64,000 nt of DNA, taken from positions 58,988 through 122,987 of the forward strand of contig JAFRCO010000013.1 of NCBI GenBank assembly GCA_017404325.1. The letters are read 5' to 3'. The stretch comes from Candidatus Saccharimonadota bacterium. GTDB lineage: Bacteria > Patescibacteriota > Saccharimonadia > Saccharimonadales > Saccharimonadaceae. The notes under the pieces were generated by a model that was given only the letters and a program-made list of their open reading frames with translations, searched no databases and was not told where the DNA came from. The position numbers and the translations under genes are program-made. Positions within the stretch are counted from its first letter, which is position 1. Every line of letters begins with the position of its first letter. This document shows, one piece after another, positions 51,764-60,176 of this stretch.

Positions 51764-52576
51764 TTACAACTGATTCAAATTAATCTCTGGGAAATTCGTT
51801 CGAATATGTTCAGCGTAACCATTATCAATATCTTGCCAGGCTTTTTTCATCCTAGATATTTCTTCTGTATCGCTAAACTGGCTTAAAAATGCTTCTTCAA
51901 ATTCCTTCGGTGCTGGTCTCGAAATTATCCGCGCGACATCCATATTCGGATTCCCAGTTCCTGCGAAACAAAAATCAATTACCCCAATTACTTTATCATT
52001 CTCATCAAGCAAAATATTGCCAAGGTTTAAATCACCATGTACAAGGGAAGAACCTTCAGTCTCCTTAATGTAATCATGGTCCGCGTCGATATGTTTTTTA
52101 TAATGCTCATAATCCAGTTCGTGTAAAAACTCACTTAAAGGATATTTAACATTCTCCGGCGCCCCTCGAAGATCAATTCCGGATAATTCTTTGATAAACT
52201 TTGCCACATCATATGCCGCCCCAGTTAGAGCCGTATGTGACAAATGATAAATTCTATCTCCTAAAGTATATCCCTCAATCTTCTTATGCACCGAAAATGG
52301 TCGCTTTTTTGAATCATAACAGAGTTTCATCTGAGGCGTATAGAAACTCGTCTTTCCTTCGACAAAATTACATACCGCTGCATCTTTTACAATCATCCTA
52401 GACCAGAATGGATTTCGCGGGAACCTAAAAAAATACGAACCCTTGTCCGTTGTTACCTCTATTACAATATTCGTCCACCCAGTTAAAATATGCTCAGTTT
52501 CTAAAATCTTCTTTTCTGGCAATGTTTCCGCAATAATTTTATCTAGCGGATCTTTCGTAGTAAAAAATTTCGCCAT
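51764..52576 (-). CDS. aminoglycoside-phosphotransferase-family protein
   Basis: This 270-residue APH-fold protein has the catalytic loop LVHGDLNLGNILLD (about 180) and the metal site GVIDFCFAGTGNP. The N-lobe has TNIVIEVTTDKGSYFFRFPR. It is a distant second member of the family besides 32323-33156. Substrate unknown. It is divergent from the nucleotide-kinase gene with 31 nt between starts. Confidence 0.8.
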   Translation of the reverse strand: MAKFFTTKDPLDKIIAETLPEKKILETEHILTGWTNIVIEVTTDKGSYFFRFPRNPFWSRMIVKDAAVCNFVEGKTSFYTPQMKLCYDSKKRPFSVHKKIEGYTLGDRIYHLSHTALTGAAYDVAKFIKELSGIDLRGAPENVKYPLSEFLHELDYEHYKKHIDADHDYIKETEGSSLVHGDLNLGNILLDENDKVIGVIDFCFAGTGNPNMDVARIISRPAPKEFEEAFLSQFSDTEEISRMKKAWQDIDNGYAEHIRTNFPEINLNQL

Positions 52577-52581
52577 ACTTT

Positions 52582-52601
52582 ATTATACCATATGATATAC
52601 T
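52582..52601. promoter_or_regulatory. divergent -10 boxes
   Basis: Minus TATAAT (52582-52587) ends 5 nt before ATG 52576. Plus TATACT (52596-52601, TGA-extended) ends 6 nt before ATG 52608. Confidence 0.55.
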
Positions 52602-52607
52602 TAATTC

Positions 52608-53177
52608 ATGGAAAACGTAAAAATTCTTGCAACTGTCGGTATGAGCGGAAGCGGTAAATCCGTCGTTGTTGATTATTTGACTGAAAAAGGTTATCCGAAG
52701 GTTTATTTCGGTGGCATGATTTATAAAGAAATGGAAAAACGGGGAATTATCCGTACCGAAGACGGCGAAAGTGAAAAGAAGTTTCGCGAGGAAATTCGAG
52801 AAAAAGAAGGAAAAGATTGGGTCGTTAGACAGGTTATTGCTGAAACGAAAGATCTTATTGCCGCTGGCCAAAAACGGATTATTCTAGACGGCGTCTACTC
52901 TTGGACTGAGTATAAGACTTTAAAACATGAATTTCCGAAATGTCTTACTTTTATTGCCATTGTCGTTGATAAAAAACTACGTTATGACAGGGTAGCGAAA
53001 CGCCCTGACCGCGCCTTTGATGCTGCTGCAATTCGTGAGCGTGATCGTTCTGAAATCGAAAATCTCGAAAAAGGTGGACCAATTGCCGCCGCCGACTATT
53101 ATATATTAAACAATGGTACTGTTGACGAAATGAAATCTCGCCTCGATGAAATCCTAAAGGAGATTGAGTTTGAGTAA
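52608..53177 (+). CDS. P-loop nucleotide kinase, dephospho-CoA-kinase-like
   Basis: This 189-residue AAA_17/UPF0200-like kinase has Walker A GMSGSGKSVVVDYL, then KVYFGGMIYKEME (the NMP-binding segment), RIILDGVYSWTE, and a lid region with KRPDRAFDAAAIRERDR. It resembles CoaE-like and archaeal UPF0200 proteins. The role could be phosphorylation of dephospho-CoA or a nucleoside monophosphate. The next gene starts within its last codons. Confidence 0.7.
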   Translation: MENVKILATVGMSGSGKSVVVDYLTEKGYPKVYFGGMIYKEMEKRGIIRTEDGESEKKFREEIREKEGKDWVVRQVIAETKDLIAAGQKRIILDGVYSWTEYKTLKHEFPKCLTFIAIVVDKKLRYDRVAKRPDRAFDAAAIRERDRSEIENLEKGGPIAAADYYILNNGTVDEMKSRLDEILKEIEFE

Positions 53178-53589
53178 TTTAGTGAATCACAAAAGAGAGA
53201 AGTGGTTACGTTATGGGTTTTGGTTTTTTGCTGGCGTGCTTGCCGCTTTCGTGATTGTAAAACTATGTTTTTTCATTAATAAAAAAATAGATATTACTAC
53301 TCCCTCCGGCTACGATTATGTTATCGAAGATCATTTCGCTAAAAACGATATTAACTGGGCGACTTACTACGTCTATAGCGACTATGTCATAGTCAAAAAG
53401 GATGGTGAAGAAGAAAAAGACAATCCAGCCATGGTCTACGATGGTATCGGCTCCTCGAAATTAGATTATAGCGAAGAAAAAACAATAAGAATGTGTGATG
53501 CAGATACCTGTTTTAATTATCCGGAAGTTTTAACGACGATCAAAAGTTTCATTGCAAACAAGTTTGGGCGCGAATATACGGGGAAATAA
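53170..53589 (+). CDS. single-pass membrane protein, hypothetical
   Basis: This 139-residue protein has a basic N-terminus, one membrane helix (about 13-35) and an outer domain with two cysteines (CDADTC) near residue 105. Not recognised. TTG 53170 is chosen because AAGGAG (53157-53162) lies 7 nt upstream; TTG 53164 is too close. It overlaps the kinase gene by 8 nt and ends directly before polA. Confidence 0.6.
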   Translation: MSNLVNHKREKWLRYGFWFFAGVLAAFVIVKLCFFINKKIDITTPSGYDYVIEDHFAKNDINWATYYVYSDYVIVKKDGEEEKDNPAMVYDGIGSSKLDYSEEKTIRMCDADTCFNYPEVLTTIKSFIANKFGREYTGK

Positions 53590-56034
53590 ATGAAAAGGCT
53601 AGTTATAATCGATGGAAAATCAGTCTTCTATCGAGGTTATTATGCCATGGGCGCACTCAGCCTTTCCGACGGCACTCCTACTGGCGGAGTTTACGGTTTT
53701 GCCGCTATCGCGATGGAAATCGTTCGCAAACTCGATCCGACTAAGGTTGTCGTTGCTTGGGATTCGAAGACTTCAGCCAACACTCGTCGTGAGCTCTATC
53801 CTGAATACAAAGCCGGTCGCGTAAAGCCAGGAGACGATTTTTATACTCAAATCCCGCTTCTTAAAGAATTAGTTTCTGATTTGGGTTGGGCTTTTGTCGA
53901 GATAGATAATTATGAGGCCGATGACATTATTGGTACTCTAAGCCTCCAGGCTGATGAAACTTTAGATACGGACGGAAAATGTGAGTACGAGACCTATATT
54001 ATTTCCTCCGACTTAGATATGCTCCAGATCGTTGACGAGAACACGCATATGTGGCGCATCCTCAAAGGTTTTTCTAATATTGAACAAATCGACATTGCCG
54101 AAATTGAAGAAAAATACGGCATCAAAAAGTCTCAATTTCTCGATCTGAAAGCCTTAAAAGGTGACTCTTCGGACAACATCCCTGGCGTTCCCGGCATTGG
54201 CGAAAAGACCGCCGCAAAGTTATTAAATGATTATGGCGATTTGGATAATATATATAATAATATAGACAAAATAACCGGTTCCACTAAAACTAAGCTTGAA
54301 GCAGGGAAGGATTCGGCATATCTTTCGAAGAAGCTAGCAAAAATTATGTTCGACGCCCCAGTTAAGCTTACTGAACTCCCTGACTTTAAATTTGATTCCG
54401 ATCGTACCATCGCCGGTCTCAAAAAACTCTCCTTTAACTCCCTCATTCGGAGGGTTCAGGGGAATGTGGCATCTAAAGGCAATGCCTCTGAGGGGCGTGC
54501 GCGACAACGGGAAGCGCTTGAAGCGACCGAGCCCCGTAACGACGGGAGCGAGGGAGCGTCCCGAAGAGGCATTGCTTTAGAAGCTTCTAGCGCGAGCGAC
54601 CCGTCCCGAGAGAATAAAGAAATGATTATCGGTTGGAACATCAAATCTATTATGCATACCGACTCTGACATTGCGCACGAGATCTTAAATGACAAACCTT
54701 TCTGGGACTTAAGCCAAGCCGCATTTTTATTAAACCCACTCTCCCGTGAGCAGCCGACATTAGTTGTTCCTAGGGAAGAATATGGCAAACAGCTATCTGA
54801 ACTAAAAAATTATCCAAAACTCTTTGAAGTTTTAATGGATTTTGATCTCCCGCTTATCCCTATTCTTTATAAGATGGAGAAGAAGGGTATGCTAATCAAT
54901 CGTCGTTACTTTGTTGAATTAAATAAAGAATATACTCTAGAGATTAAAAAACTAGAACAAGAAGTCTGGGATTTGGCCAGAAAAGAATTTAACGTTAACT
55001 CCCCAATTCAACTTTCAGAGATTTTATTTGTAGAATTACATCTTCCAACAAAAGGTATCAAAAAGACTACGCGCGGTTATTCTACCGGCGCTAAAGAGTT
55101 AGATAAGCTTAAAGATCTCCATCCAGTTATTCCTAAAATCATTGAATATCGCGAAGCTGCGAAGCTTTTGTCAACCTATATTATCCCAATGCCTGATCTT
55201 GCGGATAAAGAAAACCGCATTCATACTACTTTTACTCAAAACGTTACTGCGACTGGACGGCTTTCGTCCCAAAACCCGAACCTCCAGAATATACCTGTTC
55301 GTACCGAGGAGGGGAAACGGATTAGAACTGGTTTCATTGCTCCTGAGGGCAAGGTTTTAGTTTCTGCGGATTATTCTCAGTTTGAACTTCGTCTCGCTGC
55401 AGTTTTGTCTGACGATAAGGCTCTCATTGATGACTTCAATAATGACGTAGATATTCATACAAAAACCGCCTCCGAAGCCTTTAAAGTTCCGATGAGTAAA
55501 GTCTCTAAAGAACAACGTCGTGCTGCGAAAGTGATTAATTTCGGCATTCTCTATGGCATGAGCGTGAAAGGTCTTTCTGATGCCGCAAAGATGCCGATTT
55601 TCGAGGCAAAACAGTTTATTGATAATTATTTTAAACTTCGCGCGCCAATCAAAAATTACCTCGATCAAATTCTTAAACAAGCCCGCGAAGAAGGGTTTGT
55701 TGAGACTTATTTTGGCCGCCGCCGTCCGACTCCAGACGTAAAATCTTCGAACTTTATTATTCGCCAGGCCGCCGAGCGCGCTGCCGCGAATATGCCAATT
55801 CAGGGAACTGAAGCCGACTTAATGAAGCGCGCTATGATTAAAGTCGACAAAGCTCTTCCAAAAGGCGCAGAGCTTATCATGCAGGTCCACGATTCTTTGA
55901 TTGTCGAATGTGATAAAAACAAAGCTAGCGAAGTCTCGAAAATCTTAAAGACCGAGATGGAATCTGTTGCTCCGGAATTAAAAGTTAAACTTGCTGTTGA
56001 AGTCACAACTGGAAAAAACTGGGGTGAATTGTAA
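53590..56034 (+). CDS. polA: DNA polymerase I with palindromic insertion
   Basis: This 814-residue protein has an N-terminal 5'-3' flap exonuclease domain (1-290; RRELYPEYKAGR, then the H3TH GVPGIGEKTAAKLL). The middle part corresponds to a degenerate 3'-5' exonuclease (about 340-420) with no DxE catalytic pair. The polymerase domain (about 430-814) has ADYSQFELRLAA (motif A), RRAAKVINFGILYGMS (O helix) and MQVHDSLIVEC (motif C). Between exonuclease domains, residues about 290-338 are encoded by a GC-rich palindromic DNA element inserted in frame. Proofreading is probably absent. It replaces RNA primers and fills gaps. Confidence 0.95.
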   Translation: MKRLVIIDGKSVFYRGYYAMGALSLSDGTPTGGVYGFAAIAMEIVRKLDPTKVVVAWDSKTSANTRRELYPEYKAGRVKPGDDFYTQIPLLKELVSDLGWAFVEIDNYEADDIIGTLSLQADETLDTDGKCEYETYIISSDLDMLQIVDENTHMWRILKGFSNIEQIDIAEIEEKYGIKKSQFLDLKALKGDSSDNIPGVPGIGEKTAAKLLNDYGDLDNIYNNIDKITGSTKTKLEAGKDSAYLSKKLAKIMFDAPVKLTELPDFKFDSDRTIAGLKKLSFNSLIRRVQGNVASKGNASEGRARQREALEATEPRNDGSEGASRRGIALEASSASDPSRENKEMIIGWNIKSIMHTDSDIAHEILNDKPFWDLSQAAFLLNPLSREQPTLVVPREEYGKQLSELKNYPKLFEVLMDFDLPLIPILYKMEKKGMLINRRYFVELNKEYTLEIKKLEQEVWDLARKEFNVNSPIQLSEILFVELHLPTKGIKKTTRGYSTGAKELDKLKDLHPVIPKIIEYREAAKLLSTYIIPMPDLADKENRIHTTFTQNVTATGRLSSQNPNLQNIPVRTEEGKRIRTGFIAPEGKVLVSADYSQFELRLAAVLSDDKALIDDFNNDVDIHTKTASEAFKVPMSKVSKEQRRAAKVINFGILYGMSVKGLSDAAKMPIFEAKQFIDNYFKLRAPIKNYLDQILKQAREEGFVETYFGRRRPTPDVKSSNFIIRQAAERAAANMPIQGTEADLMKRAMIKVDKALPKGAELIMQVHDSLIVECDKNKASEVSKILKTEMESVAPELKVKLAVEVTTGKNWGEL
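54473..54580. repeat. GC-rich palindromic element inserted in frame in polA
   Basis: CTAAAGGCAATGCCTCT (54473-54489) pairs with AGAGGCATTGCTTTAG (54565-54580). Inside are GGGGC/GCCCC (54492/54531) and CGGGA/TCCCG (54543/54559). The element is far richer in G and C than the gene around it and encodes a low-complexity Arg/Glu/Ala/Ser stretch. It recalls Rickettsia palindromic elements, which also insert in frame between protein domains; similarity is structural, not by sequence. Confidence 0.7.
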
Positions 56035-56035
56035 T

Positions 56036-57019
56036 ATGAAAAAGGGGATTGAAATCTACAAAATTACAAAAGGCGAAGTGATTTTTAATGTTGATAGAGA
56101 GCTAGAGACTTTATGGGCAACGCAGATACAGATTGCCCAACTTTTTAACGTTACAGTTCCTAACATAAACATGCATTTAAGACGCATTTATGCCGAAGGC
56201 GAACTTGACGAAAAACGAACTATTAAGAAAAACTTAATAGTTCGAAAAGAGGGAAAAAGAAATGTTACGCGTGAAATAAATATGTATAATCTCGACGCCA
56301 TCATCTCTGTCGGCTATCGCGTCAATTCAAAAAAAGCCACCGATTTTCGCATCTGGGCGACTAAAGTCCTCCATCATTACGTCGTAGACGGTGTTGCTGT
56401 AAATGAACGTAGATTAAAAGAACTAGATTCTAAAAAACTTCACGAAATCGAAGGTGCGCTCGGTATTGTTAAACGTTTAGTCGCTGCCTCGGATCTTTCT
56501 GCCGATGAAGCAGGCGGAATTTTAGAAGTCATTACGAAATATGGTCCAAGTTTTAAAGCCTTACAAGAATACGACGAAGGGCACATTTCTTTCATAAAAG
56601 GGAAGAAAACTACTAAAGCTATTACTAAAGACGAAGGTCTGAAAATTATTGCCGAATTGAAACATAGAATCAAAGGCGATGAACTATTCGGAAAACCACG
56701 TGGTGACGCCTTCGAATCTACTCTTGGCGCGATTACTCAAACTTTCGAAGATAAAGACGTCTATCCTTCTATTTCCGAAAAAGCCGCCAACCTTCTTTAT
56801 CTCATCATTAAAGATCATCCATTCTACGATGGGAATAAACGCATCGGTGCCCTTCTTTTTGTCGTTTTCTTAACCATTAATGATTACCATCTTACTAAAA
56901 ATGGCGAAACTAAAATTTCCGACCGTGCCTTAACTGCTCTTGCTCTTCTTATTGCGGAATCGAATCCCAAAGAAAAAGGGCTACTTGTAGCCCTTATCTG
57001 TAAACTATTAGAAAATTAG
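56036..57019 (+). CDS. RhuM-family protein with C-terminal Fic/Doc domain
   Basis: This 327-residue protein has an N-terminal virulence-protein RhuM/DNA-binding-like domain (about 1-120; TLWATQIQIAQLFNV, then NLDAIISVGYRVNSKKATDFRIWA). A C-terminal Fic/Doc domain follows with HPFYDGNKRIG (about 272-282), the NKR variant of Doc. Doc enzymes phosphorylate EF-Tu; Fic enzymes add AMP to target proteins. No Phd-like antitoxin gene is seen beside it. It directly follows polA by 1 nt, so it is probably co-transcribed, and converges with the next gene with 4 nt overlap. Confidence 0.85.
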   Translation: MKKGIEIYKITKGEVIFNVDRELETLWATQIQIAQLFNVTVPNINMHLRRIYAEGELDEKRTIKKNLIVRKEGKRNVTREINMYNLDAIISVGYRVNSKKATDFRIWATKVLHHYVVDGVAVNERRLKELDSKKLHEIEGALGIVKRLVAASDLSADEAGGILEVITKYGPSFKALQEYDEGHISFIKGKKTTKAITKDEGLKIIAELKHRIKGDELFGKPRGDAFESTLGAITQTFEDKDVYPSISEKAANLLYLIIKDHPFYDGNKRIGALLFVVFLTINDYHLTKNGETKISDRALTALALLIAESNPKEKGLLVALICKLLEN

Positions 57020-57453
57020 TGCGCGTAGGCGATATTTTGTTCCATCGCTTGGGTTTCAAGCGCCGCCAACCTTTCAGCATCATTAATCGAAGAATTTACG
57101 CAATGTTTAACTCTTGCTTTTTCCTCAGCTTTCTTTGCATCATTCCAGCGATCCAAAGTTCCGACAAGATATCCGGTGATTCGGCGAAGTCTTTCGAATT
57201 TACCTTCATCGAAATATTCTGCATGCTCATCAAAATATTCTTTCATGGCTTTTTCGCCAGCTTTATCGCCGATTAATTTCATTCCAGCCTCAACTAAGCA
57301 CGAAACATGCATTGTCTCGTACTGATCAAATTCTGCGAGTGCTTCTTTTGCGTCTTTTTCCGACACCTTCGCGTATTTTTCAAGCGATTTTAAAAACCTT
57401 TTCATGTCGAAGTTCTCAACATCTTCCGGGTTACGATAAACGATTTTCTTCAT
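57016..57453 (-). CDS. hypothetical protein, possibly ATP-cone-like
   Basis: This 145-residue soluble, charged, helical protein is not firmly recognised. Its start (IVYRNPEDVENFDMKRFLKSLE) and following helices loosely follow the ATP-cone pattern (K/R-N-G..V..FD..KI..AL) found in ribonucleotide reductases and NrdR. The promoter upstream contains a sequence close to half of an NrdR box. GGAAG precedes the ATG. Both hints point to nucleotide metabolism, but this is inference. Confidence 0.55.
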   Translation of the reverse strand: MKKIVYRNPEDVENFDMKRFLKSLEKYAKVSEKDAKEALAEFDQYETMHVSCLVEAGMKLIGDKAGEKAMKEYFDEHAEYFDEGKFERLRRITGYLVGTLDRWNDAKKAEEKARVKHCVNSSINDAERLAALETQAMEQNIAYAH

Positions 57454-57477
57454 TTCTTCCTTTCATTCACGCTGCTG

Positions 57478-57580
57478 ATTTTAGCGTTAATTGTTTGTTA
57501 TAAGCATTACCTAAAATCATTCTACCCCCATATATAGTGTTTGTCAATACTTTTTTAACGCTAAATGTAGCGTTTTTCCA
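57478..57580 (-). promoter_or_regulatory. sigma-70 promoter with operator-like repeats
   Basis: On the minus strand TTGACA, 17 nt, TAGAAT. The spacer holds ACACTATATAT, like one half of the NrdR box. AACGCTA/TAGCGTT inverted repeats flank the promoter (upstream at about 57558-57576, plus another half-site TTAACGCTA downstream). The flanking repeats suggest regulation by a repressor or activator. Confidence 0.6.
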
Positions 57581-57599
57581 CAATCAAACCATTTTATGG

Positions 57600-57605
57600 T
57601 AGAAT
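57600..57605 (+). promoter_or_regulatory. -10 box before the phospholipase-like gene
   Basis: TAGAAT (TGG-extended), 11 nt before ATG 57617; a very short leader. Confidence 0.4.
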
Positions 57606-57616
57606 AAAGATAAGTC

Positions 57617-58258
57617 ATGCCGAGTTGGAATATTCATTTAGAAGCTGGTGATAGAGTTGCCAGAAAAATAAAATTTTCCGGACAAAAACGGAAAGAATTT
57701 TTATTTGGCTGTCTTCTTCCGGACATCAACAATGGCTATATTAATCGCGTCAAAACTGAAAAGCCTCACGAGGCCACTCATTATACCTATGACAAAAAAA
57801 GCTCTTTAAATTTCTATGCTAATTACAAAAATGAAGTAGATAAGTTAGATCCACTCTGTCTCGGTTATCTTTTTCATCTTTATACCGACGGCTTCTTTAA
57901 TTATGATTTTTATCGGACCATTAAACGTTCTCCGTTAGGCGAAGGTTTAGAGCGTGAAGAAAAACGTAAAATCAAACATCACGATTTCTGGCTCTACGAT
58001 TTAAATTTTAAACATAATTTAGGAATTAAAAACTTATCTGAAGCTAAAGTCCTTGCAAAAGCCGCTAATAAGATTAGTGTCGTCAAAATCACGCCCGAGG
58101 ACATTTTGGATGTAGAAAACCTCCTAGTTAAAGGTGAATTTAACAATAATTCAAAAAAATCAAAATATCTCTTCTATACCAAAAAACGCCTTGATACTTT
58201 ACTCGAAGACATGATCAAGAGTTTTTCTAACGATTATTTAGGAGAAAAAGATGCCTGA
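57617..58258 (+). CDS. zinc-dependent phospholipase C-like protein
   Basis: This 213-residue protein starts MPSWNIHLEAGDRVARK, followed by EFLFGCLLPDINNGY and LGYLFHLYTDGFFN. The N-terminal Trp, early His and LPDI/HLYTD blocks match the Zn_dep_PLPC fold. It has no signal peptide, so a role inside the cell is possible. It overlaps mutM by 8 nt. Confidence 0.7.
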   Translation: MPSWNIHLEAGDRVARKIKFSGQKRKEFLFGCLLPDINNGYINRVKTEKPHEATHYTYDKKSSLNFYANYKNEVDKLDPLCLGYLFHLYTDGFFNYDFYRTIKRSPLGEGLEREEKRKIKHHDFWLYDLNFKHNLGIKNLSEAKVLAKAANKISVVKITPEDILDVENLLVKGEFNNNSKKSKYLFYTKKRLDTLLEDMIKSFSNDYLGEKDA

Positions 58259-59108
58259 ATTACCCGAGGTTGAAACTATTAGACGTGGCCTGAAAAAGTT
58301 TGTCATTCATCAAAAAATCGTTAAAATTACAGTTCTTTGTGAAAAGTCTTTTTTAGGTCAACCCGAAATCACCGAAGGAAAAACCATTATAGATATTCGT
58401 CGTTTTGGCAAAGCGCTCATTTTAGACCTTGATAATGATTATTCTCTTATGATCCATCTCCGTATGACAGGCCAACTAATTTACGACGGAAAAGAACGTT
58501 ATGCTGCTGGGCATCCGAGCGATAATTTTACTTCAAAACTTCCGAACAAACAGACTCGCGTTGTCTTAAAATTAAAAAATGGCACTCTCTATTTTAACGA
58601 CCAACGCAAATTTGGTTTTATTAAGGTTATTAAAACCGAAGAAATAAAAGACGACGCCTTCATTAAAAAACTTGCTAAAGAACCTTGGGAGATGACGGCC
58701 GAAGAGCTTTATCAAAAACTTCAGAAACACAAGAATTCGCCCGTTAAAGCCGTCATCTTAGATCAAACTATCATCTGTGGACTCGGCAATATTTATGCCG
58801 ACGAATCGCTTTTCATGTCCAAAATTCATCCTAAGAGAAAAGCTGGTACCATCTCGAAAAAAGAAGCCGAAAAACTACTTAAATCTGCCTGCGAAGTCAT
58901 GCAAAAATCGATCGATTCCGGCGGCTCGACTATGGCAACTTACGTTAAAGCTGACGGCACGAAAGGTGATTATCTTGAAAAATTTGCCCAAGTTTTCCGC
59001 AGGGAAGGGAAATCTTGTTTAGTATGTGGCGGAAAAATCATAAAAACTAAGGTCGCCGGTCGTGGTACGCATATTTGTCCGAATTGTCAGAAGGAGGACC
59101 ATGCTTAA
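58251..59108 (+). CDS. mutM: formamidopyrimidine-DNA glycosylase
   Basis: This 285-residue Fpg enzyme removes 8-oxoguanine and opens the strand. It starts PELPEVETIRRGL, with catalytic Pro2 and Glu3. It has the H2TH region DQTIICGLGNIYADE (about 169-183) and the C-terminal zinc finger (CLVCGG, then CPNCQ). All catalytic parts are present. GGAG lies about 8 nt before the ATG. The holA start overlaps its stop by 8 nt. Confidence 0.96.
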   Translation: MPELPEVETIRRGLKKFVIHQKIVKITVLCEKSFLGQPEITEGKTIIDIRRFGKALILDLDNDYSLMIHLRMTGQLIYDGKERYAAGHPSDNFTSKLPNKQTRVVLKLKNGTLYFNDQRKFGFIKVIKTEEIKDDAFIKKLAKEPWEMTAEELYQKLQKHKNSPVKAVILDQTIICGLGNIYADESLFMSKIHPKRKAGTISKKEAEKLLKSACEVMQKSIDSGGSTMATYVKADGTKGDYLEKFAQVFRREGKSCLVCGGKIIKTKVAGRGTHICPNCQKEDHA

Positions 59109-59706
59109 AATCTTTTACGGTGAAGACCGTATTCGCGCAAAGAATGAAATCGAAAGAATCCTCGGGAATAACTATGAAGTTATTGAGGGCTCTGAGCTTG
59201 AACCTTCGGATTTACCGAATATTTTTCTAGGAGCTTCTCTCTTAAGTGCCAATCGAAAAATCCTCATTCGCGATTTATCTATCAACAAACCGGTCTTCGA
59301 AAAACTCCCCGATTATCTTACTTCTCCGCACGATATTATTATCCTCGAAACTAAACTTGATAAACGTTCAAATACTTATAAACTATTGAGAGATAAAATT
59401 GAAATTAAAGAATTTCCTGCAAAGATAGACCCGAACGCGAATCTAGTTTTCGGCATTTACAACACCGCGAAAAAAGACGGTAAAAAAGCAATCAAAGACT
59501 TAGAAAAAATTAAGCCAAATCAAGACCCGATGATGTTTTTCGGGCTTCTCGTCTCTCAAGCCCTGAAAGACTTTCAACAAAACCAGGGAACAAAAGAAAA
59601 GAAAGCTCTAAAAGAGCTTTCTAAACTTGATCTTGATTTAAAATCTTCTAAGCTGTCTTCTTGGCTTTTGATTGAGTCTTTTTTGCTCCGGCTTTCGTCG
59701 CTTTAG
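59101..59706 (+). CDS. holA: DNA polymerase III delta-subunit-like protein
   Basis: This 201-residue protein begins LKIFYGEDRIRAKNEIERIL, the start of HolA-type clamp-loader delta subunits. It keeps SLLSANRKILIRDLS and a C-terminal collar-like helix region. It is shorter than the usual 330-340 residues, with a reduced middle domain. AAGGAGG before ATG 59101 decides the start. The 3' end runs 59 nt into the convergent rpsT gene. Confidence 0.75.
   Translation: MLKIFYGEDRIRAKNEIERILGNNYEVIEGSELEPSDLPNIFLGASLLSANRKILIRDLSINKPVFEKLPDYLTSPHDIIILETKLDKRSNTYKLLRDKIEIKEFPAKIDPNANLVFGIYNTAKKDGKKAIKDLEKIKPNQDPMMFFGLLVSQALKDFQQNQGTKEKKALKELSKLDLDLKSSKLSSWLLIESFLLRLSSL
59590..59620 (-). terminator. terminator of rpsT inside holA
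   Basis: On the minus strand AAAGCTC-TTTTA-GAGCTTT (59602-59620) is followed by CTTTTCTTTTG. It lies about 28 nt past the rpsT stop, within the holA coding region. Confidence 0.7.
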
Positions 59707-60046
59707 CTGTAGTAATTTTCTTTGTTGCAACTTTCTTCGTTGTAGTTTTCTTTGCTACTGGCTTTTTCGCTTCAACTTTCTTAGTCGTTTTCTTCTCAAG
59801 CTTCACATTTGCTTTTTTCGCAATTTCATGAAGTTTAGCTTTGCGTCTAGCCGCTGTGTTTTTATCTAATAAATCTTTCTTCACAGCTTTGTCAATCTCA
59901 GATTGTGCTTTTGCAAGCGTCTTTGCTGACGGTTTTTTCTTAAACTCTTTTAAAGCAGTCTTAATTGCTTTCTTAATTTCAGCATTATGCTTAGTGCGCT
60001 TTTCTGCCTGTCTAGCAGCTTTTTTCGCGGATTTAATAATCGGCAT
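59648..60046 (-). CDS. rpsT: 30S ribosomal protein bS20 with histone-H1-like tail
   Basis: This 132-residue protein has the normal S20 helical core (1-85; MPIIKSAKKAARQAEKRTKHN). A tail of about 45 residues made of Lys, Ala, Thr and Val (TTKKVATKKITT-type repeats) follows, like H1-type DNA- or RNA-binding tails. S20 binds 16S rRNA helices 6 and 44. The promoter is TTTACA, 17 nt, TATAAT on the minus strand near 60085-60115, with a leader of about 40 nt. Confidence 0.9.
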   Translation of the reverse strand: MPIIKSAKKAARQAEKRTKHNAEIKKAIKTALKEFKKKPSAKTLAKAQSEIDKAVKKDLLDKNTAARRKAKLHEIAKKANVKLEKKTTKKVEAKKPVAKKTTTKKVATKKITTAKATKAGAKKTQSKAKKTA

Positions 60047-60176
60047 TTTATTCCTATATAGATTAAAAATTAATTACTTTTAATCATTATACCTCATTTT
60101 ATCTAAATTGTAAAGAGAATATCCCTTGCGATTTCAAGCAGCTTATGCTAATATGAGACTATGGAAAGGAATCAAC

